Source: Novosphingobium resinovorum (lineage in GTDB: Bacteria; Pseudomonadota; Alphaproteobacteria; Sphingomonadales; Sphingomonadaceae). From it: a DNA stretch of 61,106 nucleotides. The DNA lies in the NCBI RefSeq assembly GCF_027922145.1, contig NZ_BSFC01000017.1, positions 1 through 61,106 on the forward strand. The letters are read 5' to 3'. Numbering within the stretch: position 1 is the first letter of the stretch; every line of letters begins with the position of its first letter. Positions 49,802 to 58,959 of this stretch are shown piece by piece. The notes under the pieces are model-generated. The model was given only the letters and a program-made list of their open reading frames with translations. It made no database searches and was not told the DNA's origin. The position numbers and the translations under genes were made by a program.

Positions 49802-50443
49802 ATGCCAAACCAGCACGCGCTTCTCCGGTACCCGGCCTGCAACCGCGCCCTGCTATCAATCGCGCCCACCATTGCGCTGCTTGCCGCCCTGCCACCAGCC
49901 GCGGCAGCGCAGCAGCCCATCGCACGGGATGCGGCCCAGGATGCGGCCAGGCGCGCCGCGATCCATCCGGTCGCGGACGCGGCGGCCATGCAGGCCTGGC
50001 TGGCCCGCGTTCCGGTGACACGCTCGTTCCCCAACGATCTTGCCGCGACGCTGGACGGGCATGGCCCTGCGTTCATTATCGAAATGACGACTAGCGCGGG
50101 TTGCATTCCCTGCGGGGACCTCTGGGCAAAGTTGTCGTCGCTCGCGGCACGGCACGGATGGCGTCTGCGCACGATGGGCAGCGAGGACGCCATGATCCGC
50201 TCCGGCAGGCTCGGGCTGCCATGGGCCGGGCATCCGGTTGCCTGGGTCAGACCGGTGACCGACCCATGGCGCGCCATACCGATCGCGGTCGGTACCGACC
50301 ATACGCCAAACCTGGCGCGCAACCTCTACCTCGCCGCGAAGATGCTCACGGGGGTACGGCCGGCCGTAGGGGTGCGCGCAATGGCGAAATTCACCGGCAT
50401 CGTCGGCGCGGCGCCTCGTCCACGCGAAGGGAGGCGGCCATGA
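49802..50443 (+). CDS. TrbB-like periplasmic thioredoxin-fold protein
   Basis: 213 residues from the ATG at 49802; signal peptide about 1-36 (ALLSIAPTIALLAALPPAAAAQ). C101-IP-C104 in TTSAGCIPCGDLWAKL within a short thioredoxin-like domain, and HPVAWVRPV later. It occupies the slot between traF and traH where F has trbB, a disulfide isomerase. It is the third CxxC thioredoxin-fold protein in the operon. No good ribosome site; expression after the VapBC interruption depends on read-through or a local promoter. Confidence 0.7.
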   Translation: MPNQHALLRYPACNRALLSIAPTIALLAALPPAAAAQQPIARDAAQDAARRAAIHPVADAAAMQAWLARVPVTRSFPNDLAATLDGHGPAFIIEMTTSAGCIPCGDLWAKLSSLAARHGWRLRTMGSEDAMIRSGRLGLPWAGHPVAWVRPVTDPWRAIPIAVGTDHTPNLARNLYLAAKMLTGVRPAVGVRAMAKFTGIVGAAPRPREGRRP

Positions 50444-50478
50444 TGCTGCTCCGCTTCGCTGTCCGCGCCCGCCCCCGC

Positions 50479-50514
50479 CATTGCCACTGCCACCGCCACC
50501 GCCACCGCCACCGC
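50479..50514 (+). repeat. Hexamer tandem repeat CACCGC before traH
   Basis: Six units, four exact (CACCGC) and two variants (CATTGC, CACTGC), in the 98-bp gap between the TrbB-like stop and the traH start. It would encode alternating His/Arg if read from the ATG at 50440. Such short repeats can change length by slippage. Confidence 0.6.
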
Positions 50515-50541
50515 AACCTTTCCCGTGAAGGAACCCAGCCG

Positions 50542-51963
50542 ATGTCCTACCCGTGCAAGGGGCTGATGGCGCTATTCGCCGCCCTCGCCTTTACCTGCTG
50601 CACTGCATCTCCGGCCAGGGCGCAGAGCTGGGCCGAGACCTGGTTCGACAACGTCACGTACACGGCGCCGGGGAGCTTCGAGGATCAGACGCGGGGCTAC
50701 ATCACCGCGGGCGGGATGTCGGGCCGGGTCGATGTCCACAACGACTATCTGATGTCCGTCAGCCTGCCAAAGGTGCGGGCCGGTTGCGGCGGCATAGACA
50801 TGTTCCTGGGCGGCATGTCGTTCCTCGACCCGGATTACCTCGTGCAAAAGCTGGAGAGCATCCTGCAGGCAGCGCCGGCGGTTGCGTTCCAGTACCTGCT
50901 CGAAACCCTCGACGAGAAGATGGGGAACATAATCTCGAAGATGGAGGCGGCGACCAATTACCTTAACTCGATCCAGGTCAACGACTGTCGGCTGGCAAAC
51001 CGCATGGTCCAGATCGCCAAGGGCGACGACAACATGTCCGGGATCATCGAAGAGATGACCGGCTACCGCTCGGTGAAGCAGGGGTTCGCGAAGAGCTATC
51101 AGAACAGCCGCGAGAAGATCGAGGCCAATGCGAACAATCCGACCGAGGACCTGAAGGACGCGCTGGCGAATTGCCCGGCCGAGGTCACCGACATCTTCCG
51201 CACCGGATCGCTTCTCAGCCATGCCGCGGCGCGGGTTGGTGCCGGAGACTGGGCCAGCGTGATGCGGGCACGGGTCGGGGACGTCTACATGCGCTGGGAT
51301 GCGAACGACAAGGTCCCGCTGTTCACCGCGATCCCGCAGTGCCCGGCGCAGGATACCGAAAGCGCCCAGGACTTCCTGACCGGCCGCGTCCAGCGCCGCT
51401 CGCTCAACCTGCCGCCCAGCATCGCCGACTGCGCGCAGGATGGTTCGGGCCGCGGCGCGCTGGTGCTCGCGCGCGAGCGCATGCAGTCGATCGCAACCAA
51501 AATCCGCACCCGCACTGCGCTGACGAGCGAGGAACGCCAGTTCGTCGCCAATGTGCGGACACTGCCGGTCTATCGCATGCTCGAGTGGGGCGTGCGGCAG
51601 GGCGTGACCGATTCCGTCATCGGCGACACGGACGAACTGGTGGCGCTCACGCTGGCCTACCAGATGCTGAACGATCTCACCCGCACCATCGATTTCACGG
51701 TGAGCAATGCGGAGCGCGGTGCGACTGTCGCGGGTGCGGCGGACAGCGCCAACGCCAGCGTGTGCCAGACCCGTATCCTCTCCAAAGGCATCGAACAGCT
51801 GCGCGATCTGCGCGACGAAGTGCTCCGCCAGCGTGCGCAGATGCGCCAGAGCTACATGGCCGCGCTTTCGGCCGCGAACCTTTCGGCGAACTATGCCGGC
51901 CTCCTGCGCGAGCGCGACCGCGACGCGCGCGATACCGCCGGCGCCGCCGCCCGCAGCCGATAG
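50542..51963 (+). CDS. traH: TraH, conjugative pilus assembly protein
   Basis: 473 residues from the ATG at 50542 (AGGA ~9 nt upstream); the frame extends to an ATG at 50440 but through the His/Arg hexamer repeat. Signal peptide ends near ARAQ (~28). TraH pattern: SWAETWFDNVTYTAPGSFEDQTRGYITAGGMSGRV, RAGCGGIDMFLGGMSFLDPDYLV, and a coiled-coil C-terminus (GIEQLRDLRDEVLRQRAQMRQSYMAAL). TraH is a periplasmic/outer-membrane-associated protein of the mating complex. Confidence 0.92.
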   Translation: MSYPCKGLMALFAALAFTCCTASPARAQSWAETWFDNVTYTAPGSFEDQTRGYITAGGMSGRVDVHNDYLMSVSLPKVRAGCGGIDMFLGGMSFLDPDYLVQKLESILQAAPAVAFQYLLETLDEKMGNIISKMEAATNYLNSIQVNDCRLANRMVQIAKGDDNMSGIIEEMTGYRSVKQGFAKSYQNSREKIEANANNPTEDLKDALANCPAEVTDIFRTGSLLSHAAARVGAGDWASVMRARVGDVYMRWDANDKVPLFTAIPQCPAQDTESAQDFLTGRVQRRSLNLPPSIADCAQDGSGRGALVLARERMQSIATKIRTRTALTSEERQFVANVRTLPVYRMLEWGVRQGVTDSVIGDTDELVALTLAYQMLNDLTRTIDFTVSNAERGATVAGAADSANASVCQTRILSKGIEQLRDLRDEVLRQRAQMRQSYMAALSAANLSANYAGLLRERDRDARDTAGAAARSR

Positions 51964-51966
51964 GTC

Positions 51967-54900
51967 ATGCCTGCCATGCGCCGCGCAATTCTCGCTTTTG
52001 TCCTTCTCTGCCTCTCGGCAGAACCCGCGCTCGCTGTCGACGCGAGCTTCCATACCTATGGCGGCTTCGCCGAGACCGTGGACGCATTCCGGCTGGTTTC
52101 GATGATTTTCGGCGATCCCCGCTACGAGACGCTGGTGCTGATCGTGGCTACGGTGGGTATTGGCCTGGGAGCCGTTCTCGCCAGCGTACGCGGATCCGGC
52201 ATGGGTCTCGTCGCCTTCGGTTTCCAGATCCTGTTCGGCGTCGGCGTCTTCGTCGGCCTCGTCGCCAGCACCGGCACGGTCCACGTCTACGACCGTGTCC
52301 GCAACGCCTATCAACCGGTTGGCGGGGTTCCCAATCTCCTCGTGCTGGTGGCCGGCGCCACCAACATGATGGAACGCGCGCTTGTCGAGACGATCGACGA
52401 CAATACTCTCGACCCCAATGCGAAGATCGAGTTCGGGGCGGGCGGCCACAGCTTCGACCTGTTCCTCAACGCCGTGTCACCGCGCGGTCCGATGACCGAC
52501 ACGTTCCTCGATGCGACGATCAAGGACTATGTGCGCCAGTGCTATCCCGTTGCCCGGGTGTCGCCGGCCTACGGGATCGACGACGACCAGTTGTTCCGAA
52601 CCACGAGCGACCTGCCCTCCGCCTTTGCCGCAATGGCCGGCCCCGCCACGTTCTCGACGGTCTACACGGGAACCGACAAGGGCGGCACCACCGTAAGCTG
52701 CACCGAGGCCTGGGCCCACATCTCCGGGCGACTTTCCGATCCGGCGCTGTTCGAGGACTATTCGCGGCAGATCTGCGTACACACCGGATACGACGCCGCG
52801 AACGCTCAGCAGTTGGCCCGGTGCCGGCAGCAACTGGGTGAGATGGGCCAGATGATGCTCGGCCGCCCGATGACGGCCCAGAGCCTCTTCACCCACGTGA
52901 TGCTGGCAGGCAGCGTCGGCGACGTCCTGTTCGAGGACAGCCCGGCCTCGGCGGCACGGGTCATGGCCAACCGCGCCGTCCTGTCGGGCGGTCTCGCCAC
53001 CCTGTCCGTTGCCAACGAATGGATGCCGACAATCCGCGCCGTGGTGTTCGGGATCATGCTGTTCATGGTTCCGATCGCGCTTCTCTTCATCCTGACCCCT
53101 ATGAACTTGCGCGTTGCGAGCTTCGCCATCGGCATGTTCGTGTTCGTCGCGTTGTGGGGCGTGATCGATGCCGGCATCCACCAGCTGACGCTCGGGCGTG
53201 CCAGCGCCGTTCTGGAGGAGCTGCGCGCCAATGCCCTTGGTGCCAATGCCTGGCTCCTCGCGCCGTCAGCCGCGATGAAGGCGCTGGCCATCTTCGGGAG
53301 CTTCCGTACCGCAGCGGCGGGGCTTGCCGGTGCCTTCGTATTCACGGTGTTCCGCTTCAGTGGGAACGTCTTTGGCGCGTTCACGTCCGGTTCGCTCGGG
53401 ATAACCGGACAGGCCGCTGCAGCGGCGGCACCGATGGCGACAGCCGAGGGCAAGGCCTCGGCGCTGGAAGCCCAGGCATCCGCGATGGGCACGCGCTCGC
53501 GCGCGGCAGCATCGTCGAGTTTCGGCGATTTTGGCGAACGCGCGAGCTTCCAGGCCAATCGCGGCTTCGGAGAGGCGGCACATATCCTGGGAGAACGGCC
53601 CGGCACCGCGGGCGATACCGCCCTCGCGCTTGGGGGAATCGAGGGCGCCCGCCAGATCGGGAGCCTGGCCCCTGCCCTTGGGGACCGCGATCTTGCCGAC
53701 CCTCAGGTCGCCCGTGCGGTCCAGGCGAGCGCCGCCACCGGCGCGATCCACCAGTTCGCGCAGAAGGATGCATTGCGCGGCCTCGCCACCAGCTATTTCG
53801 GAAGCGGCGAAACCGGAGAGAAGGCGTTCGCCGCCTTCAGCCAGAACCTCGTCCAGTGGCGCGCCTTCGGCGACCAGCGCGCCTACGGCATGATGATGCA
53901 GGCGGCGACGCGCCATTTCGAGCGGAGCGGCTATTCGCCAGAGGATGCAAGCCTTAAGGCGTCCGGGGTGATAGGCGAGGCACAGGCCGATCCGACGTTC
54001 GCCAGGCTGATCGCGAATGCCTATGACCAGCACCAGCTGCTCGCCAACGATCTCACCTCCGCGCAGGTCCAGGTCGGAGCCATGGAGGGTCGCCGCGACT
54101 ATGCAGGCGAGCGGGTCGCCGAGACCGAGCGCGCCAACGTCGCCACGGAACAGGCCTGGCGTACCGGCAGCAACCACGGACAGCGCCAGGCGGCGGCGAT
54201 GCTCGGCCTATCGCTGGATGAGACATCGAGGCGCATCGGCTTCGTCAACGCCTTGTCCGGCGAGGCGCGAAGCACGGCGATAACCCAGCTTTCCCACGCC
54301 ACCGGGCGCAGCGAAGCGCAAGTCCTCCACGCCCTGGAGAACTACAACGCGGCAAGTCAGGTCGGGACGGCCGATGGTGCCGGCGCGGAAGCTGCCCGCG
54401 AAGGCGCCAGCATCTATGGCCGTACACGGGAGGCGGCAGGCTACGACTTCGCCGAACGTTCGGGCAAGCTCGACGCCCAGCGCGGGGTTGGTACGGCGGG
54501 AACGCGATCCGCCGCCAGGATCGGCGAACAGCGCCGCCAATCGGAGAACTTCGGTTTCGCGCAAGGTGCCGCGGCGGCCGGCCGCTCGACCCGCGAAGCC
54601 GCAAGGCTCGACAGCTTCATCCTGGCGCTCTCGCGCACGTCCGGAAGCCAGGTTGATATGGCCGAGGGTGGGACGCAAGGCATCGCCGATCGCGCCCGCA
54701 ACGACCGGCTCACGAACATCGTCGAGAAGGAACGGCTGACGCGTATGCAGCACCTGCTCGCTGAGCATGGCGTGGATCTCGGCAAGCGTCAGATCGCGAT
54801 GGACCAAAACGGCGACATGAGCCTCAACCTCACTCCGCAGACGGCAGCGGCGATGTGGAAGGGCGGGCTCCTCAACGAGAGTCAGCTTGGCGCCGTCGCC

Positions 54901-55719
54901 AATGGCGGGACGGCCCGCTTCAGCTTCGCCCACAATGACCTGCTGGTTTCGAGCGCGACCACCCATTCGCGATCGGCGAGGTCCGATACCAGTACCCGCT
55001 TCGAAGCAGGCAAGCAGGCGGGCCCGGACACGATCGAGCATTTCATGAGCGGCGGAAAGGAAGGGCAGGAAATGCTGGCCAACTGGCTGCGCGGCGGTTT
55101 CGAGATGGACCGCAAAGGGGAATGGCGCCTCAAGCCGCAGGTCGCCGACACCCTGCAGCGCGACGTGCAGGCAGTCATGGCCCAGACCGGCTGGCAACGC
55201 ACGCTGTCGCGCTCGGCGCAGGACCAGATATCCATGGGAACCAGCATAGGACTGGAGATCGGCGGGTCAGCGGGAGTGAGCGAGCGCGAAGTCGACTATG
55301 GTCGAGGCCGTAAATCCGGTGCGTCGAAGAAATCGCAAAGAAGTCATGATACAAGCGGTAAGGTGGGCGGTAACCTTGGCTTTAGCAGTAGCGATATGGG
55401 CACCGTCAACGAAAATGCCCAAAGCACTCTGGACGTCGTCAACTATGATGTCCGCAGCGCGATCACGGCGGCGACCCGTGCTGCGGCACGAACGCCCCGC
55501 CCGGAAGAGTCATTTGCGAAAGCTCTCTCGCAAGGGGTCCTCAGCACCAATGGATTGAGGTCGCGGTACCTGAACGACGCCGATGCAGGCCGCGGAACAT
55601 TCGACATCACCGGTCCGCTGACTTCTCTCGAGCAAGCTTCGGTTCTCGGCTCCGGCCGCTTCTCGACTGATCTAAAAGGAGCCCCGGACGACGGACATAA
55701 CAACTCGGGCGAGCGCTAA
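51967..55719 (+). CDS. traG: TraG, mating-pair stabilisation and pilus assembly protein
   Basis: 1250 residues, starting 3 bp after traH. A signal-like N-terminus and several TM segments (about 58-75, 78-100, 355-378, 385-405, 440-460) are in the first 470 residues, followed by a long Ala/Gln/Glu-rich periplasmic domain with helical repeats. In F the N-terminal half is needed for pili and the C-terminal half for mating-pair stabilisation and for entry exclusion through contact with TraS. The last ~130 residues (from about 55,300) use noticeably more A/T-ending codons than the rest, hinting at a recombined C-terminus. Convergent overlap of 4 bp with the next gene. Confidence 0.9.
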   Translation: MPAMRRAILAFVLLCLSAEPALAVDASFHTYGGFAETVDAFRLVSMIFGDPRYETLVLIVATVGIGLGAVLASVRGSGMGLVAFGFQILFGVGVFVGLVASTGTVHVYDRVRNAYQPVGGVPNLLVLVAGATNMMERALVETIDDNTLDPNAKIEFGAGGHSFDLFLNAVSPRGPMTDTFLDATIKDYVRQCYPVARVSPAYGIDDDQLFRTTSDLPSAFAAMAGPATFSTVYTGTDKGGTTVSCTEAWAHISGRLSDPALFEDYSRQICVHTGYDAANAQQLARCRQQLGEMGQMMLGRPMTAQSLFTHVMLAGSVGDVLFEDSPASAARVMANRAVLSGGLATLSVANEWMPTIRAVVFGIMLFMVPIALLFILTPMNLRVASFAIGMFVFVALWGVIDAGIHQLTLGRASAVLEELRANALGANAWLLAPSAAMKALAIFGSFRTAAAGLAGAFVFTVFRFSGNVFGAFTSGSLGITGQAAAAAAPMATAEGKASALEAQASAMGTRSRAAASSSFGDFGERASFQANRGFGEAAHILGERPGTAGDTALALGGIEGARQIGSLAPALGDRDLADPQVARAVQASAATGAIHQFAQKDALRGLATSYFGSGETGEKAFAAFSQNLVQWRAFGDQRAYGMMMQAATRHFERSGYSPEDASLKASGVIGEAQADPTFARLIANAYDQHQLLANDLTSAQVQVGAMEGRRDYAGERVAETERANVATEQAWRTGSNHGQRQAAAMLGLSLDETSRRIGFVNALSGEARSTAITQLSHATGRSEAQVLHALENYNAASQVGTADGAGAEAAREGASIYGRTREAAGYDFAERSGKLDAQRGVGTAGTRSAARIGEQRRQSENFGFAQGAAAAGRSTREAARLDSFILALSRTSGSQVDMAEGGTQGIADRARNDRLTNIVEKERLTRMQHLLAEHGVDLGKRQIAMDQNGDMSLNLTPQTAAAMWKGGLLNESQLGAVANGGTARFSFAHNDLLVSSATTHSRSARSDTSTRFEAGKQAGPDTIEHFMSGGKEGQEMLANWLRGGFEMDRKGEWRLKPQVADTLQRDVQAVMAQTGWQRTLSRSAQDQISMGTSIGLEIGGSAGVSEREVDYGRGRKSGASKKSQRSHDTSGKVGGNLGFSSSDMGTVNENAQSTLDVVNYDVRSAITAATRAAARTPRPEESFAKALSQGVLSTNGLRSRYLNDADAGRGTFDITGPLTSLEQASVLGSGRFSTDLKGAPDDGHNNSGER

Positions 55720-56174
55720 TGGCGCTGGTTTGCCGGGTTCTGAGAATTGAAGGGATTACTGGGATTGTGCACCCATATGGCGCCAGACCGTGGATCCAGC
55801 GGATCCGTTAGCGCGCGCATTTTTTTGAACCGTCGATCCTGTTCATCCCATTCGCGGAGGATACGGCGGTGCTCCTCGTCATCGTACCCATTCCCTCGCC
55901 AAGTGGACTTCCAGCCATCAAGCCAAGCCGGAACAAATCCTGCTCCGAGGACGAGGATTGGTGCGAACGGAAAAAACAGGACGTTGAGATAGGCCGCGAC
56001 CGGACTTTGGAAAATGCCTGAGAAAGCCGCATGGGCAGGAGCCAAAGTTACACCCGCCCACCATAGCGGAATCGCAAACCACCAGAGCTTTGCGTACAAG
56101 GGCCGCCAAAGCCAGTCCGAGATCCTGGGCATGGTGCTTACGCCTTCGGGTCCTCCCTGAACACGCCCATCCAT
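55716..56174 (-). CDS. Small inner-membrane protein convergent with traG
   Basis: 152 residues from the ATG at 56174 (AAGGA 6 nt upstream; ATG 56132 is an alternative). Two hydrophobic stretches (about 30-50, WFAIPLWWAGVTLAPAHA, and 61-82, AAYLNVLFFPFAPILVLGAGFV) and a charged cytoplasmic tail (DDEEHRRILREWDEQDRRF). Not recognised. F places its 1-protein entry exclusion gene traS right after traG; this gene is at that spot and membrane-located but inverted, so the analogy is only suggestive. Confidence 0.6.
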   Translation of the reverse strand: MDGRVQGGPEGVSTMPRISDWLWRPLYAKLWWFAIPLWWAGVTLAPAHAAFSGIFQSPVAAYLNVLFFPFAPILVLGAGFVPAWLDGWKSTWRGNGYDDEEHRRILREWDEQDRRFKKMRALTDPLDPRSGAIWVHNPSNPFNSQNPANQRH

Positions 56175-56362
56175 CGCCGTTCCTTTCGCGGGAATTGTAC
56201 GCGATCCAGCGCCTTTTGTCACGAAATCGATGCCGCTCCGGCCGGTCTCGACAGCTTACAAAACCGCAGAAAACCAGCCCTGCGGGGTTGTCCATGAGAA
56301 CGGACCATGTACACTTGCTCCGACCGCCCAATCAGCGCCCCTCGAGGTCGCTCCGAGATGAG

Positions 56363-57280
56363 ATGATGAAGACCGATCTGGATCACCTGCCAGCCAACAA
56401 GCGCCGCGAACTTGAGCGGGTCGTCCAGATCCTGTTCGAGGAGTTCCAGGATGCCCACGGCACGCCTACCGGACAGCGCAAGTTGGGCCGCATTCTCAAG
56501 ATCGTGCTGTTCGGATCGTACGCACGAGGTGGTTGGGTAGACGAGCCACACACGGCGAAGGGCTATCAGTCTGATTTCGATCTGCTGATCATCGTCAACC
56601 AGAAGGAACTGACCGATCGCGTCGATTACTGGGAAATGGCTGAAGAACGTCTGAGCCGCGAACGCGAGATCTCCGGAAACCTGAAGACGCCGGTAAATTT
56701 CATCGTTCACTCACTGCAGGAGGTCAACGACGGGCTCGCGCACGGCCGTTACTTCTTCATGGACATCGCCACCGACGGCATAGCGCTCTACCAGTCCGAT
56801 GAGACCAATCTTCACATACCATTGCCCAAGACACCTCAAGCTGCGCTCGAAATGGCAGAGGAGTATTTCGATGAATGGTTTCCTGCCGCCTTGAAGCGAT
56901 TTCGGATTGCCAAATTCGACATTGATGAAGGATTTAATAAAGATGCAGCTTTTGATCTGCATCAAGCGTGCGAACGCCTATATCATTGCGTTCTTCTTGT
57001 ATGCACGTTTTACACGCCACATGTTCATAATCTGAATTTTCTTCGCCGCCAAGCTGAAAAGATTTCAGCGGAACTCTTCGATGCGTGGCCGAGATCTTCC
57101 AAGATTGACCGCATGCGCTTTGAGAAACTTAAAGATGCATATGTAAAAGCACGCTATTCGAGGCACTATCAGATTTCCAAGGGCGACCTGGATTGGCTGG
57201 CAACCCGGATTGAAGAACTTGGACAAATTGTTCTGCAACTCTGTCAGGTTAAGATAAGCGAACTCCGTGCGGCAACGTAA
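56363..57280 (+). CDS. Nucleotidyltransferase (MNT) fused to HEPN domain
   Basis: 305 residues from ATG 56363 (56293 is possible; neither has a clear ribosome site). N-terminal nucleotidyltransferase with the GSYARG motif (G51-S52) and acidic pair D71/D73 in SDFDLLIIV, as in MNT antitoxins and kanamycin nucleotidyltransferase. C-terminal HEPN (FNKDAAFDLHQACERLYHCVLLV...YVKARYSRHYQIS) without an obvious Rx4-6H RNase motif. Such fusions are the single-chain form of MNT/HEPN toxin-antitoxin modules. The gene is clearly richer in A/T codons in its second half than the tra genes, a sign of separate origin. Confidence 0.88.
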   Translation: MMKTDLDHLPANKRRELERVVQILFEEFQDAHGTPTGQRKLGRILKIVLFGSYARGGWVDEPHTAKGYQSDFDLLIIVNQKELTDRVDYWEMAEERLSREREISGNLKTPVNFIVHSLQEVNDGLAHGRYFFMDIATDGIALYQSDETNLHIPLPKTPQAALEMAEEYFDEWFPAALKRFRIAKFDIDEGFNKDAAFDLHQACERLYHCVLLVCTFYTPHVHNLNFLRRQAEKISAELFDAWPRSSKIDRMRFEKLKDAYVKARYSRHYQISKGDLDWLATRIEELGQIVLQLCQVKISELRAAT

Positions 57281-57720
57281 GTTTGCCCCCGCGCCAAACA
57301 GTTACAGCCTTGAATTCTCGCAGATGCTGTCCGCTCATTCTTGTGCCGTGAATGGGACATTCTCGACGGTCCGCTTCAGAGAGCGGCACTCGCTATAATA
57401 GCCATTGTTGTAGCCCCGAGAATGCGATGGCAATATTCTTGCGCACGCGGTCACATCAGACGCTGTAATGGATGCTGTTCCCTGACCGGCTGAACACGCG
57501 GCAGGCCAAGGCATCGCCTGCAGTTCCGCGAAGCGCTGGGTGGGGTCAGGGGAGGCCTGAGCGCGAGGAACTACATCACCATCACGCCGCGCCACCGCCA
57601 CCGCCACCCGCGCGAACTGGTGGCAATGGTTGGGTTCACCCAGACTGGTACGCTAAGATCGACGTGCTATCATCTGAATATCGCCGATCAGGCTGGCATG
57701 AGCCTAGACCGGAGGGGAAC
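57281..57720. other. Intergenic stretch of 440 bp
   Basis: Between the MNT-HEPN and DUF4145 genes. Contains a CCGCCACCG-rich patch (57586-57610) but no supportable gene: open frames here lack ribosome sites and recognisable folds. A promoter for the DUF4145 gene is likely at the right end (GGAG at 57710-57713 is its ribosome site). Confidence 0.4.
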
Positions 57721-58449
57721 ATGACCGACCGCACCAGCGAAACTGCGCAAACACCTTCTGCACCGGAGAAGGCCCACTGCCCCACATGCAATCGCACCCA
57801 GAACTGCGACATGCACGGGCAAGTTTATAAGCCATGGGACTATTCCGACCGGCAGGGAAATTCATCATGCGGCGGCACCACCCATACCCTGCTGGAATGT
57901 CGGGGCTGCAACACGGTGTTCTACGAGAAAGATTCGTGGGACGATAATGATTACGATCAGTGGTATGACAGGGAGGGCAAAGAACAGTCGGAGGCCATCC
58001 ATACCAAGGAAACGTACCCGAAGCCGCCAAGCCGCCCTCAGCCTGATTGGGTAGAAAAGCTCTGGCGCGTTGACAACACGCTCGCGCACCTCATGGACGA
58101 AATCCACAAAGGCTATGAAAGCCAGTGTTTCATTCTGACGGCCATCGGCATACGCACTGCTATTGATCGCAGTACCGAGATCGTCGACATCGACACAGGA
58201 AAGCGGTTCGAGCAAAAGCTAAAGGAATTGCTGGCCGGAGGCTGGATCGGCGACACCGAGCACGATTTGCTCGACACCCTCACCAATGCCGGAAACGCCG
58301 CCGCCCACCGTGGGTGGTCGCCCTCGTGTTCCGAGATGGACTCTATGCTCGACGTGCTGGAAAATTTCATCCAGCGCACGTTTATCAATGGCAAACGTGC
58401 TCTCGCTCTGCGCGAAGGCATCCCGGCAAAGCCGCCGCGCAAGAAATAA
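57721..58449 (+). CDS. DUF4145 (HEPN-like) protein with zinc ribbon
   Basis: 242 residues from the ATG at 57721. N-terminal zinc ribbon: CPTCNRTQNC...ECRGCNTVFY. C-terminal DUF4145 domain, HEPN superfamily (LAHLMDEIHKGYESQCFILTAIGIRTAIDRSTEIV...GNAAAHRGWSPS). DUF4145 proteins are often found in restriction-modification and other defence loci. No partner enzyme is directly adjacent other than the neighbouring HEPN-containing genes. Function unknown. Confidence 0.82.
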   Translation: MTDRTSETAQTPSAPEKAHCPTCNRTQNCDMHGQVYKPWDYSDRQGNSSCGGTTHTLLECRGCNTVFYEKDSWDDNDYDQWYDREGKEQSEAIHTKETYPKPPSRPQPDWVEKLWRVDNTLAHLMDEIHKGYESQCFILTAIGIRTAIDRSTEIVDIDTGKRFEQKLKELLAGGWIGDTEHDLLDTLTNAGNAAAHRGWSPSCSEMDSMLDVLENFIQRTFINGKRALALREGIPAKPPRKK

Positions 58450-58532
58450 GAAGGAGGCGCAACGCCGCGCCACGCGCGCCGGACAGTTCCCCTTTTATTC
58501 TTGAGCGTGTCTGGCTACGGTTGAAGCTTGTC

Positions 58533-58877
58533 ATGCTGACAGACCGGGGCCGGTTCATGAAAATCATCGATCTGACATTGCTCATCTTGGAACTGAACGC
58601 CGCGATTGACGCGGGCCACAAGGCTGACTGGGAGAAGACGCAGGAGCATATTGAGGCGAGAACCGTATTTCCGTGGCTGCGGAAGCAGGATTTCTCAATG
58701 GACCTTAGCTTCTACGATGGCGATCGTGCCCATGTTGCAGATGAAATCTCGCAGGAATGGCAGAGCATTTACGGTGGCTACGCGGGTTCGGAGCGCCGGA
58801 AATGGGGCGTAGAAAATAACGGGCTGAACCTGCTGCTGGCTTGGACCAACGAGATCATTCAACAGAAATTTAAATAA
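58533..58877 (+). CDS. Hypothetical small protein
   Basis: 114 residues from ATG 58533, or 106 from ATG 58557 (GGGG 9 nt upstream). Mostly helical and charged: KIIDLTLLILELNAAIDAGHKADWEKTQEHIE, then WLRKQDFSMDLSFYDGDRAHVADEISQEWQSIY. No family recognised. Lies between two HEPN-like genes in an A/T-richer context, on the same strand. Confidence 0.45.
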   Translation: MLTDRGRFMKIIDLTLLILELNAAIDAGHKADWEKTQEHIEARTVFPWLRKQDFSMDLSFYDGDRAHVADEISQEWQSIYGGYAGSERRKWGVENNGLNLLLAWTNEIIQQKFK

Positions 58878-58959
58878 TCTTCTACTACATTGGGGCCATC
58901 TGCCATTAAAATGGCACCCCAAATTCAAGAAATCTCTTCCTTTCGATAGCGCGGCTATA

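Noticed and set aside
50479..50514. CACCGC tandem units as a CRISPR-like array
   Set aside because: Contiguous hexamers without spacers; simple-sequence repeat.
50440..50541. traH start at 50440
   Set aside because: Would give a His/Arg repeat before the signal peptide; ATG 50542 has an AGGA and a proper signal sequence.
57335..57607. 90-aa minus-strand frame in the 57.3-57.7 kb gap
   Set aside because: No ribosome site or recognisable fold, and opposite to all neighbours.
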